NCBI GenBank assembly: GCA_947471745.1
Contig: CANJKZ010000110.1
Location: 1,178,001 to 1,242,000, forward strand
Origin: Closterium sp. Naga37s-1
Taxonomy: Eukaryota > Streptophyta > Zygnematophyceae > Desmidiales > Closteriaceae
DNA: 64,000 nt
Direction: 5' to 3'
Positions within the stretch are counted from its first letter, which is position 1, and each line of letters opens with the position of its first letter. Made by a program: the position numbers and the translations under genes. The notes below the pieces were generated by a model. The model did no database searches. It was not told the DNA's origin and worked only from the letters and a program-made list of their open reading frames with translations. Positions 1 through 16,770 of this stretch are shown piece by piece.

Positions 1-3000
1 CATGATGAACGCATGGCGGCACATGATGAACGCATGGCGGCACATGATGAACGCATGGCGGCACATGATGAACGCATGGCGGCACATGATGAACGCATGG
101 CGGCACATGATGAACGCATGGCGGCACATGATGAACGCATGGCGGCACATGATGAACGCATGGCGGCACATGATGAACGCATGGCGGCACATGATGAACG
201 CATGGCGGCACATGATGAACGCATGGCGGCACATGATGAACGCATGGCGCACATGATGAACGCATGGCGGCACATGATGAACGCATGGCGGCACATGATG
301 AACGCATGGCGGCACATGATGAACGCATGGCGGCACATGATGAACGCATGGCGGCACATGATGAACGCATGGCGGCACATGATGAACGCATGGCGGCACA
401 TGATGAACGCATGGCGGCACATGATGAACGCATGGCGGCACATGATGAACGCATGGCGGCACATGATGAACGCATGGCGGCACATGATGAACGCATGGCG
501 GCACATGATGAACGCATGGCGGCACATGATGAACGCATGGCGGCACATGATGAACGCATGGCGGCACATGATGAACGCATGGCGGCACATGATGAACGCA
601 TGGCGGCACATGATGAACGCATGGCGGCACATGATGAACGCATGGCGGCACATGATGAACGCATGGCGGCACATGATGAACGCATGGCGGCACATGATGA
701 ACGCATGGCGGCACATGATGAACGCATGGCGGCACATGATGAACGCATGGCGGCACATGATGAACGCATGGCGGCACATGATGAACGCATGGCGGCACAT
801 GATGAACGCATGGCGGCACATGATGAACGCATGGCGGCACATGATGAACGCATGGCGGCACATGATGAACGCATGGCGGCACATGATGAACGCATGGCGG
901 CACATGATGAACGCATGGCGGCACATGATGAACGCATGGCGGCACATGATGAACGCATGGCGGCACATGATGAACGCATGGCGGCACATGATGAACGCAT
1001 GGCGGCACATGATGAACGCATGGCGGCACATGATGAACGCATGGCGGCACATGATGAACGCATGGCGGCACATGATGAACGCATGGCGGCACATGATGAA
1101 CGCATGGCGGCACATGATGAACGCATGGCGGCACATGATGAACGCATGGCGGCACATGATGAACGCATGGCGGCACATGATGAACGCATGGCGGCACATG
1201 ATGAACGCATGGCGGCACATGATGAACGCATGGCGGCACATGATGAACGCATGGCGGCACATGATGAACGCATGGCGGCACATGATGAACGCATGGCGGC
1301 ACATGATGAACGCATGGCGGCACATGATGAACGCATGGCGGCACATGATGAACGCATGGCGGCACATGATGAACGCATGGCGGCACATGATGAACGCATG
1401 GCGGCACATGATGAACGCATGGCGGCACATGATGAACGCATGGCGGCACATGATGAACGCATGGCGGCACATGATGAACGCATGGCGGCACATGATGAAC
1501 GCATGGCGGCACATGATGAACGCATGGCGGCACATGATGAACGCATGGCGGCACATGATGAACGCATGGCGGCACATGATGAACGCATGGCGGCACATGA
1601 TGAACGCATGGCGGCACATGATGAACGCATGGCGGCACATGATGAACGCATGGCGGCACATGATGAACGCATGGCGGCACATGATGAACGCATGGCGGCA
1701 CATGATGAACGCATGGCGGCACATGATGAACGCATGGCGGCACATGATGAACGCATGGCGGCACATGATGAACGCATGGCGGCACATGATGAACGCATGG
1801 CGGCACATGATGAACGCATGGCGGCACATGATGAACGCATGGCGGCACATGATGAACGCATGGCGGCACATGATGAACGCATGGCGGCACATGATGAACG
1901 CATGGCGGCACATGATGAACGCATGGCGGCACATGATGAACGCATGGCGGCACATGATGAACGCATGGCGGCACATGATGAACGCATGGCGGCACATGAT
2001 GAACGCATGGCGGCACATGATGAACGCATGGCGGCACATGATGAACGCATGGCGGCACATGATGAACGCATGGCGGCACATGATGAACGCATGGCGGCAC
2101 ATGATGAACGCATGGCGGCACATGATGAACGCATGGCGGCACATGATGAACGCATGGCGGCACATGATGAACGCATGGCGGCACATGATGAACGCATGGC
2201 GGCACATGATGAACGCATGGCGGCACATGATGAACGCATGGCGGCACATGATGAACGCATGGCGGCACATGATGAACGCATGGCGGCACATGATGAACGC
2301 ATGGCGGCACATGATGAACGCATGGCGGCACATGATGAACGCATGGCGGCACATGATGAACGCATGGCGGCACATGATGAACGCATGGCGGCACATGATG
2401 AACGCATGGCGGCACATGATGAACGCATGGCGGCACATGATGAACGCATGGCGGCACATGATGAACGCATGGCGGCACATGATGAACGCATGGCGGCACA
2501 TGATGAACGCATGGCGGCACATGATGAACGCATGGCGGCACATGATGAACGCATGGCGGCACATGATGAACGCATGGCGGCACATGATGAACGCATGGCG
2601 GCACATGATGAACGCATGGCGGCACATGATGAACGCATGGCGGCACATGATGAACGCATGGCGGCACATGATGAACGCATGGCGGCACATGATGAACGCA
2701 TGGCGGCACATGATGAACGCATGGCGGCACATGATGAACGCATGGCGGCACATGATGAACGCATGGCGGCACATGATGAACGCATGGCGGCACATGATGA
2801 ACGCATGGCGGCACATGATGAACGCATGGCGGCACATGATGAACGCATGGCGGCACATGATGAACGCATGGCGGCACATGATGAACGCATGGCGGCACAT
2901 GATGAACGCATGGCGGCACATGATGAACGCATGGCGGCACATGATGAACGCATGGCGGCACATGATGAACGCATGGCGGCACATGATGAACGCATGGCGG

Positions 3001-6000
3001 CACATGATGAACGCATGGCGGCACATGATGAACGCATGGCGGCACATGATGAACGCATGGCGGCACATGATGAACGCATGGCGGCACATGATGAACGCAT
3101 GGCGGCACATGATGAACGCATGGCGGCACATGATGAACGCATGGCGGCACATGATGAACGCATGGCGGCACATGATGAACGCATGGCGGCACATGATGAA
3201 CGCATGGCGGCACATGATGAACGCATGGCGGCACATGATGAACGCATGGCGGCACATGATGAACGCATGGCGGCACATGATGAACGCATGGCGGCACATG
3301 ATGAACGCATGGCGGCACATGATGAACGCATGGCGGCACATGATGAACGCATGGCGGCACATGATGAACGCATGGCGGCACATGATGAACGCATGGCGGC
3401 ACATGATGAACGCATGGCGGCACATGATGAACGCATGGCGGCACATGATGAACGCATGGCGGCACATGATGAACGCATGGCGGCACATGATGAACGCATG
3501 GCGGCACATGATGAACGCATGGCGGCACATGATGAACGCATGGCGGCACATGATGAACGCATGGCGGCACATGATGAACGCATGGCGGCACATGATGAAC
3601 GCATGGCGGCACATGATGAACGCATGGCGGCACATGATGAACGCATGGCGGCACATGATGAACGCATGGCGGCACATGATGAACGCATGGCGGCACATGA
3701 TGAACGCATGGCGGCACATGATGAACGCATGGCGGCACATGATGAACGCATGGCGGCACATGATGAACGCATGGCGGCACATGATGAACGCATGGCGGCA
3801 CATGATGAACGCATGGCGGCACATGATGAACGCATGGCGGCACATGATGAACGCATGGCGGCACATGATGAACGCATGGCGGCACATGATGAACGCATGG
3901 CGGCACATGATGAACGCATGGCGGCACATGATGAACGCATGGCGGCACATGATGAACGCATGGCGGCACATGATGAACGCATGGCGGCACATGATGAACG
4001 CATGGCGGCACATGATGAACGCATGGCGGCACATGATGAACGCATGGCGGCACATGATGAACGCATGGCGGCACATGATGAACGCATGGCGGCACATGAT
4101 GAACGCATGGCGGCACATGATGAACGCATGGCGGCACATGATGAACGCATGGCGGCACATGATGAACGCATGGCGGCACATGATGAACGCATGGCGGCAC
4201 ATGATGAACGCATGGCGGCACATGATGAACGCATGGCGGCACATGATGAACGCATGGCGGCACATGATGAACGCATGGCGGCACATGATGAACGCATGGC
4301 GGCACATGATGAACGCATGGCGGCACATGATGAACGCATGGCGGCACATGATGAACGCATGGCGGCACATGATGAACGCATGGCGGCACATGATGAACGC
4401 ATGGCGGCACATGATGAACGCATGGCGGCACATGATGAACGCATGGCGGCACATGATGAACGCATGGCGGCACATGATGAACGCATGGCGGCACATGATG
4501 AACGCATGGCGGCACATGATGAACGCATGGCGGCACATGATGAACGCATGGCGGCACATGATGAACGCATGGCGGCACATGATGAACGCATGGCGGCACA
4601 TGATGAACGCATGGCGGCACATGATGAACGCATGGCGGCACATGATGAACGCATGGCGGCACATGATGAACGCATGGCGGCACATGATGAACGCATGGCG
4701 GCACATGATGAACGCATGGCGGCACATGATGAACGCATGGCGGCACATGATGAACGCATGGCGGCACATGATGAACGCATGGCGGCACATGATGAACGCA
4801 TGGCGGCACATGATGAACGCATGGCGGCACATGATGAACGCATGGCGGCACATGATGAACGCATGGCGGCACATGATGAACGCATGGCGGCACATGATGA
4901 CGCATGGCGGCACATGATGAACGCATGGCGGCACATGATGATACGCATGGCGGCACATGATGAACGCATGGCGGCACATGATGAACGCATGGCGGCACAT
5001 GATGAACGCATGGCGGCACATGATGAACGCATGGCGGCACATGATGAACGCATGGCGGCACATGATGAACGCATGGCGGCACATGATGAACGCATGGCGG
5101 CACATGATGAACGCATGGCGGCACATGATGAACGCATGGCGGCACATGATGAACGCATGGCGGCACATGATGAACGCATGGCGGCACATGATGAACGCAT
5201 GGCGGCACATGATGAAGCATGGCGGCACATGATGAACGCATGGCGGCACATGATGAACGCATGGCGGCACATGATGAACGCATGGCGGCACATGATGAAC
5301 GCATGGCGGCACATGATGAACGCATGGCGGCACATGATGAACGCATGGCGGCACATGATGAACGCATGGCGGCACATGATGAACGCATGGCGGCACATGA
5401 TGAACGCATGGCGGCACATGATGAACGCATGGCGGCACATGATGAACGCATGGCGGCACATGATGAACGCATGGCGGCACATGATGAACGCATGGCGGCA
5501 CATGATGAACGCATGGCGGCACATGATGAACGCATGGCGGCACATGATGAACGCATGGCGGCACATGATGAACGCATGGCGGCACATGATGAACGCATGG
5601 CGGCACATGATGAACGCATGGCGGCACATGATGAACGCATGGCGGCACATGATGAACGCATGGCGGCACATGATGAACGCATGGCGGCACATGATGAACG
5701 CATGGCGGCACATGATGAACGCATGGCGGCACATGATGAACGCATGGCGGCACATGATGAACGCATGGCGGCACATGATGAACGCATGGCGGCACATGAT
5801 GAACGCATGGCGGCACATGATGAACGCATGGCGGCACATGATGAACGCATGGCGGCACATGATGAACGCATGGCGGCACATGATGAACGCATGGCGGCAC
5901 ATGATGAACGCATGGCGGCACATGATGAACGCATGGCGGCACATGATGAACGCATGGCGGCACATGATGAACGCATGGCGGCACATGATGAACGCATGGC

Positions 6001-6593
6001 GGCACATGATGAACGCATGGCGGCACATGATGAACGCATGGCGGCACATGATGAACGCATGGCGGCACATGATGAACGCATGGCGGCACATGATGAACGC
6101 ATGGCGGCACATGATGAACGCATGGCGGCACATGATGAACGCATGGCGGCACATGATGAACGCATGGCGGCACATGATGAACGCATGGCGGCACATGATG
6201 AACGCATGGCGGCACATGATGAACGCATGGCGGCACATGATGAACGCATGGCGGCACATGATGAACGCATGGCGGCACATGATGAACGCATGGCGGCACA
6301 TGATGAACGCATGGCGGCACATGATGAACGCATGGCGGCACATGATGAACGCATGGCGGCACATGATGAACGCATGGCGGCACATGATGAACGCATGGCG
6401 GCACATGATGAACGCATGGCGGCACATGATGAACGCATGGCGGCACATGATGAACGCATGGCGGCACATGATGAACGCATGGCGGCACATGATGAACGCA
6501 TGGCGGCACATGATGAACGCATGGCGGCACATGATGAACGCATGGCGGCACATGAAGAACGCATGGCGGCACATGATGAACGCATGGCGGCAC
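1..6593. repeat. 21-bp satellite array (about 314 units)
   Basis: Near-perfect head-to-tail 21-bp unit (CATGATGAACG followed by CATGGCGGCA). It runs from the left window edge, so the true array is longer. Because 21 is a multiple of three, two of the three forward frames are open and read as endless heptapeptides (MAAHDER or MMNAWRH). The only interruptions I see are one-base changes near 247, 4899, 4941, 5216 and 6554, most of them single-base indels that switch frame. Such uniformity over 6.6 kb points to recent amplification or active homogenisation. I do not regard the open frames as genes: they are a consequence of the period, and there is no non-repetitive flank, promoter or codon signal. 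Confidence 0.97.
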
Positions 6594-9500
6594 ATGCATG
6601 AATGAATGCATGGCACGGGCACATGATGAACGCATGGCGGCACATGATGAACGCATGGCGGCACATGATGAACGCATGGCGGCACATGATGAACGCATGG
6701 CGGCACATGATGAACGCATGGCGGCACATGATGAACGCATGGCGGCACATGATGAACGCATGGCGGCACATGATGAACGCATGGCGGCACATGCATGAAT
6801 GAATGCATGGCACGGGCACATGATGAACGCATGGCGGCACATGCATGAATGAATGCATGGCACGGGCACATGATGAACGCATGGCGGCACATGCATGAAT
6901 GAATGCATGGCACGGGCACATGATGAACGCATGGCGGCACATGCATGAATGAATGCATGGCACGGGCACATGATGAACGCATGGCGGCACATGCATGAAT
7001 GAATGCATGGCACGGGCACATGATGAACGCATGGCGGCACATGCATGAGTGAATGCATGGCACGGGCACATGATGAACGCATGGCGGCACATGCATGAAT
7101 GAATGCATGGCACGGGCACATGATGAACGCATGGCGGCACATGCATGAATGAATGCATGGCACGGGCACATGATGAACGCATGGCGGCACATGCATGAAT
7201 GAATGCATGGCACGGGCACATGATGAACGCATGGCGGCACATGCATGAATGAATGCATGGCACGGGCACATGATGAACGCATGGCGGCACATGCATGAAT
7301 GAATGCATGGCACGGGCACATGATGAACGCATGGCGGCACATGCATGAATGAATGCATGGCACGGGCACATGATGAACGCATGGCGGCACATGCATGAGT
7401 GAATGCATGGCACGGGCACATGATGAACGCATGGCGGCACATGCATGAGTGAATGCATGGCACGGGCACATGATGAACGCATGGCGGCACATGCATGAGT
7501 GAATGCATGGCACGGGCACATGATGAACGCATGGCGGCACATGCATGAATGAATGCATGGCACGGGCACATGATGAACGCATGGCGGCACATGCATGAAT
7601 GAATGCATGGCACGGGCACATGATGAACGCATGGCGGCACATGCATGAATGAATGCATGGCACGGGCACATGATGAACGCATGGCGGCACATGCATGAAT
7701 GAATGCATGGCACGGGCACATGATGAACGCATGGCGGCACATGCATGAATGAATGCATGGCACGGGCACATGATGAACGCATGGCGGCACATGCATGAAT
7801 GAATGCATGGCACGGGCACATGATGAACGCATGGCGGCACATGCATGAATGAATGCATGGCACGGGCACATGATGAACGCATGGCGGCACATGCATGAAT
7901 GAATGCATGGCACGGGCACATGATGAACGCATGGCGGCACATGCATGAATGAATGCATGGCACGGGCACATGATGAACGCATGGCGGCACATGCATGAAT
8001 GAATGCATGGCACGGGCACATGATGAACGCATGGCGGCACATGCATGAATGAATGCATGGCACGGGCACATGATGAACGCATGGCGGCACATGCATGAAT
8101 GAATGCATGGCACGGGCACATGATGAACGCATGGCGGCACATGCATGAATGAATGCATGGCACGGGCACATGATGAACGCATGGCGGCACATGCATGAAT
8201 GAATGCATGGCACGGGCACATGATGAACGCATGGCGGCACATGCATGAATGAATGCATGGCACGGGCACATGATGAACGCATGGCGGCACATGCATGAAT
8301 GAATGCATGGCACGGGCACATGATGAACGCATGGCGGCACATGCATGAATGAATGCATGGCACGGGCACATGATGAACGCATGGCGGCACATGCATGAAT
8401 GAATGCATGGCACGGGCACATGATGAACGCATGGCGGCACATGCATGAATGAATGCATGGCACGGGCACATGATGAACGCATGGCGGCACATGCATGAAT
8501 GAATGCATGGCACGGGCACATGATGAACGCATGGCGGCACATGCATGAATGAATGCATGGCACGGGCACATGATGAACGCATGGCGGCACATGCATGAAT
8601 GAATGCATGGCACGGGCACATGATGAACGCATGGCGGCACATGCATGAATGAATGCATGGCACGGGCACATGATGAACGCATGGCGGCACATGCATGAAT
8701 GAATGCATGGCACGGGCACATGATGAACGCATGGCGGCACATGCATGAATGAATGCATGGCACGGGCACATGATGAACGCATGGCGGCACATGCATGAAT
8801 GAATGCATGGCACGGGCACATGATGAACGCATGGCGGCACATGCATGAATGAATGCATGGCACGGGCACATGATGAACGCATGGCGGCACATGCATGAAT
8901 GAATGCATGGCACGGGCACATGATGAACGCATGGCGGCACATGCATGAATGAATGCATGGCACGGGCACATGATGAACGCATGGCGGCACATGCATGAAT
9001 GAATGCATGGCACGGGCACATGATGAACGCATGGCGGCACATGCATGAATGAATGCATGGCACGGGCACATGATGAACGCATGGCGGCACATGCATGAAT
9101 GAATGCATGGCACGGGCACATGATGAACGCATGGCGGCACATGCATGAATGAATGCATGGCACGGGCACATGATGAACGCATGGCGGCACATGCATGAAT
9201 GAATGCATGGCACGGGCACATGATGAACGCATGGCGGCACATGCATGAATGAATGCATGGCACGGGCACATGATGAACGCATGGCGGCACATGCATGAAT
9301 GAATGCATGGCACGGGCACATGATGAACGCATGGCGGCACATGCATGAATGAATGCATGGCACGGGCACATGATGAACGCATGGCGGCACATGCATGAAT
9401 GAATGCATGGCACGGGCACATGATGAACGCATGGCGGCACATGCATGAATGAATGCATGGCACGGGCACATGATGAACGCATGGCGGCACATGCATGAAT

Positions 9501-12500
9501 GAATGCATGGCACGGGCACATGATGAACGCATGGCGGCACATGCATGAATGAATGCATGGCACGGGCACATGATGAACGCATGGCGGCACATGCATGAAT
9601 GAATGCATGGCACGGGCACATGATGAACGCATGGCGGCACATGCATGAATGAATGCATGGCACGGGCACATGATGAACGCATGGCGGCACATGCATGAAT
9701 GAATGCATGGCACGGGCACATGATGAACGCATGGCGGCACATGCATGAATGAATGCATGGCACGGGCACATGATGAACGCATGGCGGCACATGCATGAAT
9801 GAATGCATGGCACGGGCACATGATGAACGCATGGCGGCACATGCATGAATGAATGCATGGCACGGGCACATGATGAACGCATGGCGGCACATGCATGAAT
9901 GAATGCATGGCACGGGCACATGATGAACGCATGGCGGCACATGCATGAATGAATGCATGGCACGGGCACATGATGAACGCATGGCGGCACATGCATGAAT
10001 GAATGCATGGCACGGGCACATGATGAACGCATGGCGGCACATGCATGAATGAATGCATGGCACGGGCACATGATGAACGCATGGCGGCACATGCATGAAT
10101 GAATGCATGGCACGGGCACATGATGAACGCATGGCGGCACATGCATGAATGAATGCATGGCACGGGCACATGATGAACGCATGGCGGCACATGCATGAAT
10201 GAATGCATGGCACGGGCACATGATGAACGCATGGCGGCACATGCATGAATGAATGCATGGCACGGGCACATGATGAACGCATGGCGGCACATGCATGAAT
10301 GAATGCATGGCACGGGCACATGATGAACGCATGGCGGCACATGCATGAATGAATGCATGGCACGGGCACATGATGAACGCATGGCGGCACATGCATGAAT
10401 GAATGCATGGCACGGGCACATGATGAACGCATGGCGGCACATGCATGAATGAATGCATGGCACGGGCACATGATGAACGCATGGCGGCACATGCATGAAT
10501 GAATGCATGGCACGGGCACATGATGAACGCATGGCGGCACATGCATGAATGAATGCATGGCACGGGCACATGATGAACGCATGGCGGCACATGCATGAAT
10601 GAATGCATGGCACGGGCACATGATGAACGCATGGCGGCACATGCATGAATGAATGCATGGCACGGGCACATGATGAACGCATGGCGGCACATGCATGAAT
10701 GAATGCATGGCACGGGCACATGATGAACGCATGGCGGCACATGCATGAATGAATGCATGGCACGGGCACATGATGAACGCATGACGGCACATGCATGAAT
10801 GAATGCATGGCACGGGCACATGATGAACGCATGGCGGCACATGCATGAATGAATGCATGGCACGGGCACATGATGAACGCATGGCGGCACATGCATGAAT
10901 GAATGCATGGCACGGGCACATGATGAACGCATGGCGGCACATGCATGAATGAATGCATGGCACGGGCACATGATGAACGCATGGCGGCACATGCATGAAT
11001 GAATGCATGGCACGGGCACATGATGAACGCATGGCGGCACATGCATGAATGAATGCATGGCACGGGCACATGATGAACGCATGGCGGCACATGCATGAAT
11101 GAATGCATGGCACGGGCACATGATGAACGCATGGCGGCACATGCATGAATGAATGCATGGCACGGGCACATGATGAACGCATGGCGGCACATGCATGAAT
11201 GAATGCATGGCACGGGCACATGATGAACGCATGGCGGCACATGCATGAATGAATGCATGGCACGGGCACATGATGAACGCATGGCGGCACATGCATGAAT
11301 GAATGCATGGCACGGGCACATGATGAACGCATGGCGGCACATGCATGAATGAATGCATGGCACGGGCACATGATGAACGCATGGGGGCACATGCATGCAT
11401 GGTGGCACATGCATGAATGAATGCATGGCACGGGCACATGATGAACGCATGGCGGCACATGCATGAATGAATGCATGGCACGGGCACATGATGAACGCAT
11501 GGCGGCACATGCATGAATGAATGCATGGCACGGGCACATGATGAACGCATGGCGGCACATGCATGAATGAATGCATCGCACGGGCACATGATGAACGCAT
11601 GGCGGCACATGCATGAATGAATGCATGGCACGGGCACATGATGAACGCATGGCGGCACATGCATGAATGAATGCATGGCACGGGCACATGATGAACGCAT
11701 GGCGGCACATGCATGAATGAATGCATGGCACGGGCACATGATGAACGCATGGCGGCACATGCATGAATGAATGCATGGCACGGGCACATGATGAACGCAT
11801 GGCGGCACATGCATGAATGAATGCATGGCACGGGCACATGATGAACGCATGGCGGCACATGCATGAATGAATGCATGGCACGGGCACATGATGAACGCAT
11901 GGCGGCACATGCATGAATGAATGCATGGCACGGGCACATGATGAACGCATGGCGGCACATGCATGAATGAATGCATGGCACGGGCACATGATGAACGCAT
12001 GGCGGCACATGCATGAATGAATGCATGGCACGGGCACATGATGAACGCATGGCGGCACATGCATGAATGAATGCATGGCACGGGCACATGATGAACGCAT
12101 GGCGGCACATGCATGAATGAATGCATGGCACGGGCACATGATGAACGCATGGCGGCACATGCATGAATGAATGCATGGCACGGGCACATGATGAACGCAT
12201 GGCGGCACATGCATGAATGAATGCATGGCACGGGCACATGATGAACGCATGGCGGCACATGCATGAATGAATGCATGGCACGGGCACATGATGAACGCAT
12301 GGCGGCACATGCATGAATGAATGCATGGCACGGGCACATGATGAACGCATGGCGGCACATGCATGAATGAATGCATGGCACGGGCACATGATGAACGCAT
12401 GGCGGCACATGCATGAATGAATGCATGGCACGGGCACATGATGAACGCATGGCGGCACATGCATGAATGAATGCATGGCACGGGCACATGATGAACGCAT

Positions 12501-15500
12501 GGCGGCACATGCATGAATGAATGCATGGCACGGGCACATGATGAACGCATGGCGGCACATGCATGAATGAATGCATGGCACGGGCACATGATGAACGCAT
12601 GGCGGCACATGCATGAATGAATGCATGGCACGGGCACATGATGAACGCATGGCGGCACATGCATGAATGAATGCATGGCACGGGCACATGATGAACGCAT
12701 GGCGGCACATGCATGAATGAATGCATGGCACGGGCACATGATGAACGCATGGCGGCACATGCATGAATGAATGCATGGCACGGGCACATGATGAACGCAT
12801 GGCGGCACATGCATGAATGAATGCATGGCACGGGCACATGATGAACGCATGGCGGCACATGCATGAATGAATGCATGGCACGGGCACATGATGAACGCAT
12901 GGCCGCACATGCATGAATGAATGCATGGCACGGGCACATGATGAACGCATGGCGGCACATGCATGAATGAATGCATGGCACGGGCACATGATGAACGCAT
13001 GGCGGCACATGCATGAATGAATGCATGGCACGGGCACATGATGAACGCATGGCGGCACATGCATGAATGAATGCATGGCGGCACATGCATGGATGAATGC
13101 ATGGCACGGGCACATGATGAACGCATGGCGGCACATGCATGAATGAATGCATGGCACGGGCACATGATGAACGCATGGCGGCACATGCATGAATGAATGC
13201 ATGGCACGGGCACATGATGAACGCATGGCGGCACATGCATGAATGAATGCATGGCACGGGCACATGATGAACGCATGGCGGCACATGCATGAATGAATGC
13301 ATGGCACGGGCACATGATGAACGCATGGCGGCACATGCATGAATGAATGCATGGCACGGGCACATGATGAACGCATGGCGGCACATGCATGAATGAATGC
13401 ATGGCACGGGCACATGATGAACGCATGGCGGCACATGCATGAATGAATGCATGGCACGGGCACATGATGAACGCATGGCGGCACATGCATGAATGAATGC
13501 ATGGCACGGGCACATGATGAACGCATGGCGGCACATGCATGAATGAATGCATGGCACGGGCACATGATGAACGCATGGCGGCACATGCATGAATGAATGC
13601 ATGGCACGGGCACATGATGAACGCATGGCGGCACATGCATGAATGAATGCATGGCACGGGCACATGATGAACGCATGGCGGCACATGCATGAATGAATGC
13701 ATGGCACGGGCACATGATGAACGCATGGCGGCACATGCATGAATGAATGCATGGCACGGGCACATGATGAACGCATGGCGGCACATGCATGAATGAATGC
13801 ATGGCACGGGCACATGATGAACGCATGGCGGCACATGCACGAATGAATGCATGGCACGGGCACATGATGAACGCATGGCGGCACATGCATGAATGAATGC
13901 ATGGCACGGGCACATGATGAACGCATGGCGGCACATGCATGAATGAATGCATGGCACGGGCACATGATGAACGCATGGCGGCACATGCACGAATGAATGC
14001 ATGGCACGGGCACATGATGAACGCATGGCGGCACATGCATGAATGAATGCATGGCACGGGCACATGATGAACGCATGGCGGCACATGCATGAATGAATGC
14101 ATGGCACGGGCACATGATGAACGCATGGCGGCACATGCATGAATGAATGCATGGCACGGGCACATGATGAACGCATGGCGGCACATGCATGAATGAATGC
14201 ATGGCACGGGCACATGATGAACGCATGGCGGCACATGCATGAATGAATGCATGGCACGGGCACATGATGAACGCATGGCGGCACATGCATGAATGAATGC
14301 ATGGCACGGGCACATGATGAACGCATGGCGGCACATGCATGAATGAATGCATGGCACGGGCACATGATGAACGCATGGCGGCACATGCATGAATGAATGC
14401 ATGGCACGGGCACATGATGAACGCATGGCGGCACATGCATGAATGAATGCATGGCACGGGCACATGATGAACGCATGGCGGCACATGCATGAATGAATGC
14501 ATGGCACGGGCACATGATGAACGCATGGCGGCACATGCATGAATGAATGCATGGCACGGGCACATGATGAACGCATGGCGGCACATGCATGAATGAATGC
14601 ATGGCACGGGCACATGATGAACGCATGGCGGCACATGCATGAATGAATGCATGGCACGGGCACATGATGAACGCATGGGGGCACATGCATGCATGGTGGC
14701 ACATGCATGAATGAATGCATGGCACGGGCACATGATGAACGCATGGCGGCACATGCATGAATGAATGCATGGCACGGGCACATGATGAACGCATGGCGGC
14801 ACATGCATGAATGAATGCATGGCACGGGCACATGATGAACGCATGGGGGCACATGCATGCATGGTGGCACATGCATGAATGAATGCATGGCACGGGCACA
14901 TGATGAACGCATGGCGGCACATGCATGAATGAATGCATGGCACGGGCACATGATGAACGCATGGGGGCACATGCATGCATGGTGGCACATGCATGAATGA
15001 ATGCATGGCACGGGCACATGATGAACGCATGGCGGCACATGCATGAATGAATGCATGGCACGGGCACATGATGAACGCATGGCGGCACATGCATGAATGA
15101 ATGCATGGCACGGGCACATGATGAACGCATGGGGGCACATGCATGCATGGTGGCACATGCATGAATGAATGCATGGCACGGGCACATGATGAACGCATGG
15201 CGGCACATGCATGAATGAATGCATGGCACGGGCACATGATGAACGCATGGCGGCACATGCATGAATGAATGCATGGCACGGGCACATGATGAACGCATGG
15301 CGGCACATGCATGAATGAATGCATGGCACGGGCACATGATGAACGCATGGGGGCACATGCATGCATGGTGGCACATGCATGAATGAATGCATGGCACGGG
15401 CACATGATGAACGCATGGCGGCACATGCATGAATGAATGCATGGCACGGGCACATGATGAACGCATGGCGGCACATGCATGAATGAATGCATGGCACGGG

Positions 15501-16770
15501 CACATGATGAACGCATGGGGGCACATGCATGCATGGTGGCACATGCATGAATGAATGCATGGCACGGGCACATGATGAACGCATGGCGGCACATGCATGA
15601 ATGAATGCATGGCACGGGCACATGATGAACGCATAGGGGCACATGCATGCATGGTGGCACATGCATGAATGAATGCATGGCACGGGCACATGATGAACGC
15701 ATGGCGGCACATGCATGAATGAATGCATGGCACGGGCACATGATGAACGCATGGCGGCACATGCATGAATGAATGCATGGCACGGGCACATGATGAACGC
15801 ATGGGGGCACATGCATGCATGGTGGCACATGCATGAATGAATGCATGGCACGGGCACATGATGAACGCATGGCGGCACATGCATGAATGAATGCATGGCA
15901 CGGGCACATGATGAACGCATGGCGGCACATGCATGAATGAATGCATGGCACGGGCACATGATGAACGCATGGCGGCACATGCATGAATGAATGCATGGCA
16001 CGGGCACATGATGAACGCATGGGGGCACATGCATGCATGGTGGCACATGCATGAATGAATGCATGGCACGGGCACATGATGAACGCATGGCGGCACATGC
16101 ATGAATGAATGCATGGCACGGGCACATGATGAACGCATGGCGGCACATGCATGAATGAATGCATGGCACGGGCACATGATGAACGCATGGGGGCACATGC
16201 ATGCATGGTGGCACATGCATGAATGAATGCATGGCACGGGCACATGATGAACGCATGGCGGCACATGCATGAATGAATGCATGGCACGGGCACATGATGA
16301 ACGCATGGGGGCACATGCATGCATGGTGGCACATGCATGAATGAATGCATGGCACGGGCACATGATGAACGCATGGCGGCACATGCATGAATGAATGCAT
16401 GGCACGGGCACATGATGAACGCATGGCGGCACATGCATGAATGAATGCATGGCACGGGCACATGATGAACGCATGGGGGCACATGCATGCATGGTGGCAC
16501 ATGCATGAATGAATGCATGGCACGGGCACATGATGAACGCATGGCGGCACATGCATGAATGAATGCATGGCACGGGCACATGATGAACGCATGGCGGCAC
16601 ATGCATGAATGAATGCATGGCACGGGCACATGATGAACGCATGGGGGCACATGCATGCATGGTGGCACATGCATGAATGAATGCATGGCACGGGCACATG
16701 ATGAACGCATGGCGGCACATGCATGAATGAATGCATGGCACGGGCACATGGTGAACGCATGGGGGCACAT
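6594..16770. repeat. 50-bp satellite array derived from the 21-bp unit, with 68-bp variants
   Basis: At 6594 a 29-bp segment (containing ATGCATGAATGAATGCAT, itself a dyad) appears next to a 21-bp unit. After eight more plain 21-bp units the 29+21 combination becomes the repeat, giving a 50-bp period from about 6790. A 68-bp version, with an extra 18 bp including GCATGCATGGTGGC, first appears at about 11383. From about 14675 it recurs regularly, with spacings such as 168 and 118 bp (68 plus one or two 50-bp units). Scattered substitutions (ATGAGTGA at 7046, 7396 and following; CACGAATG near 13839 and 13989) mark local sub-families. The 50-bp period breaks all forward reading frames. Confidence 0.95.

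Noticed and set aside
13..6605. Open frames of 1634 and 2113 codons with endless MAAHDER or MMNAWRH repeats
   Set aside because: They follow from a 21-bp period that lacks stops. They change frame only at single-base indels, have no unique N- or C-terminal sequence, and fit a non-coding satellite better than a protein.
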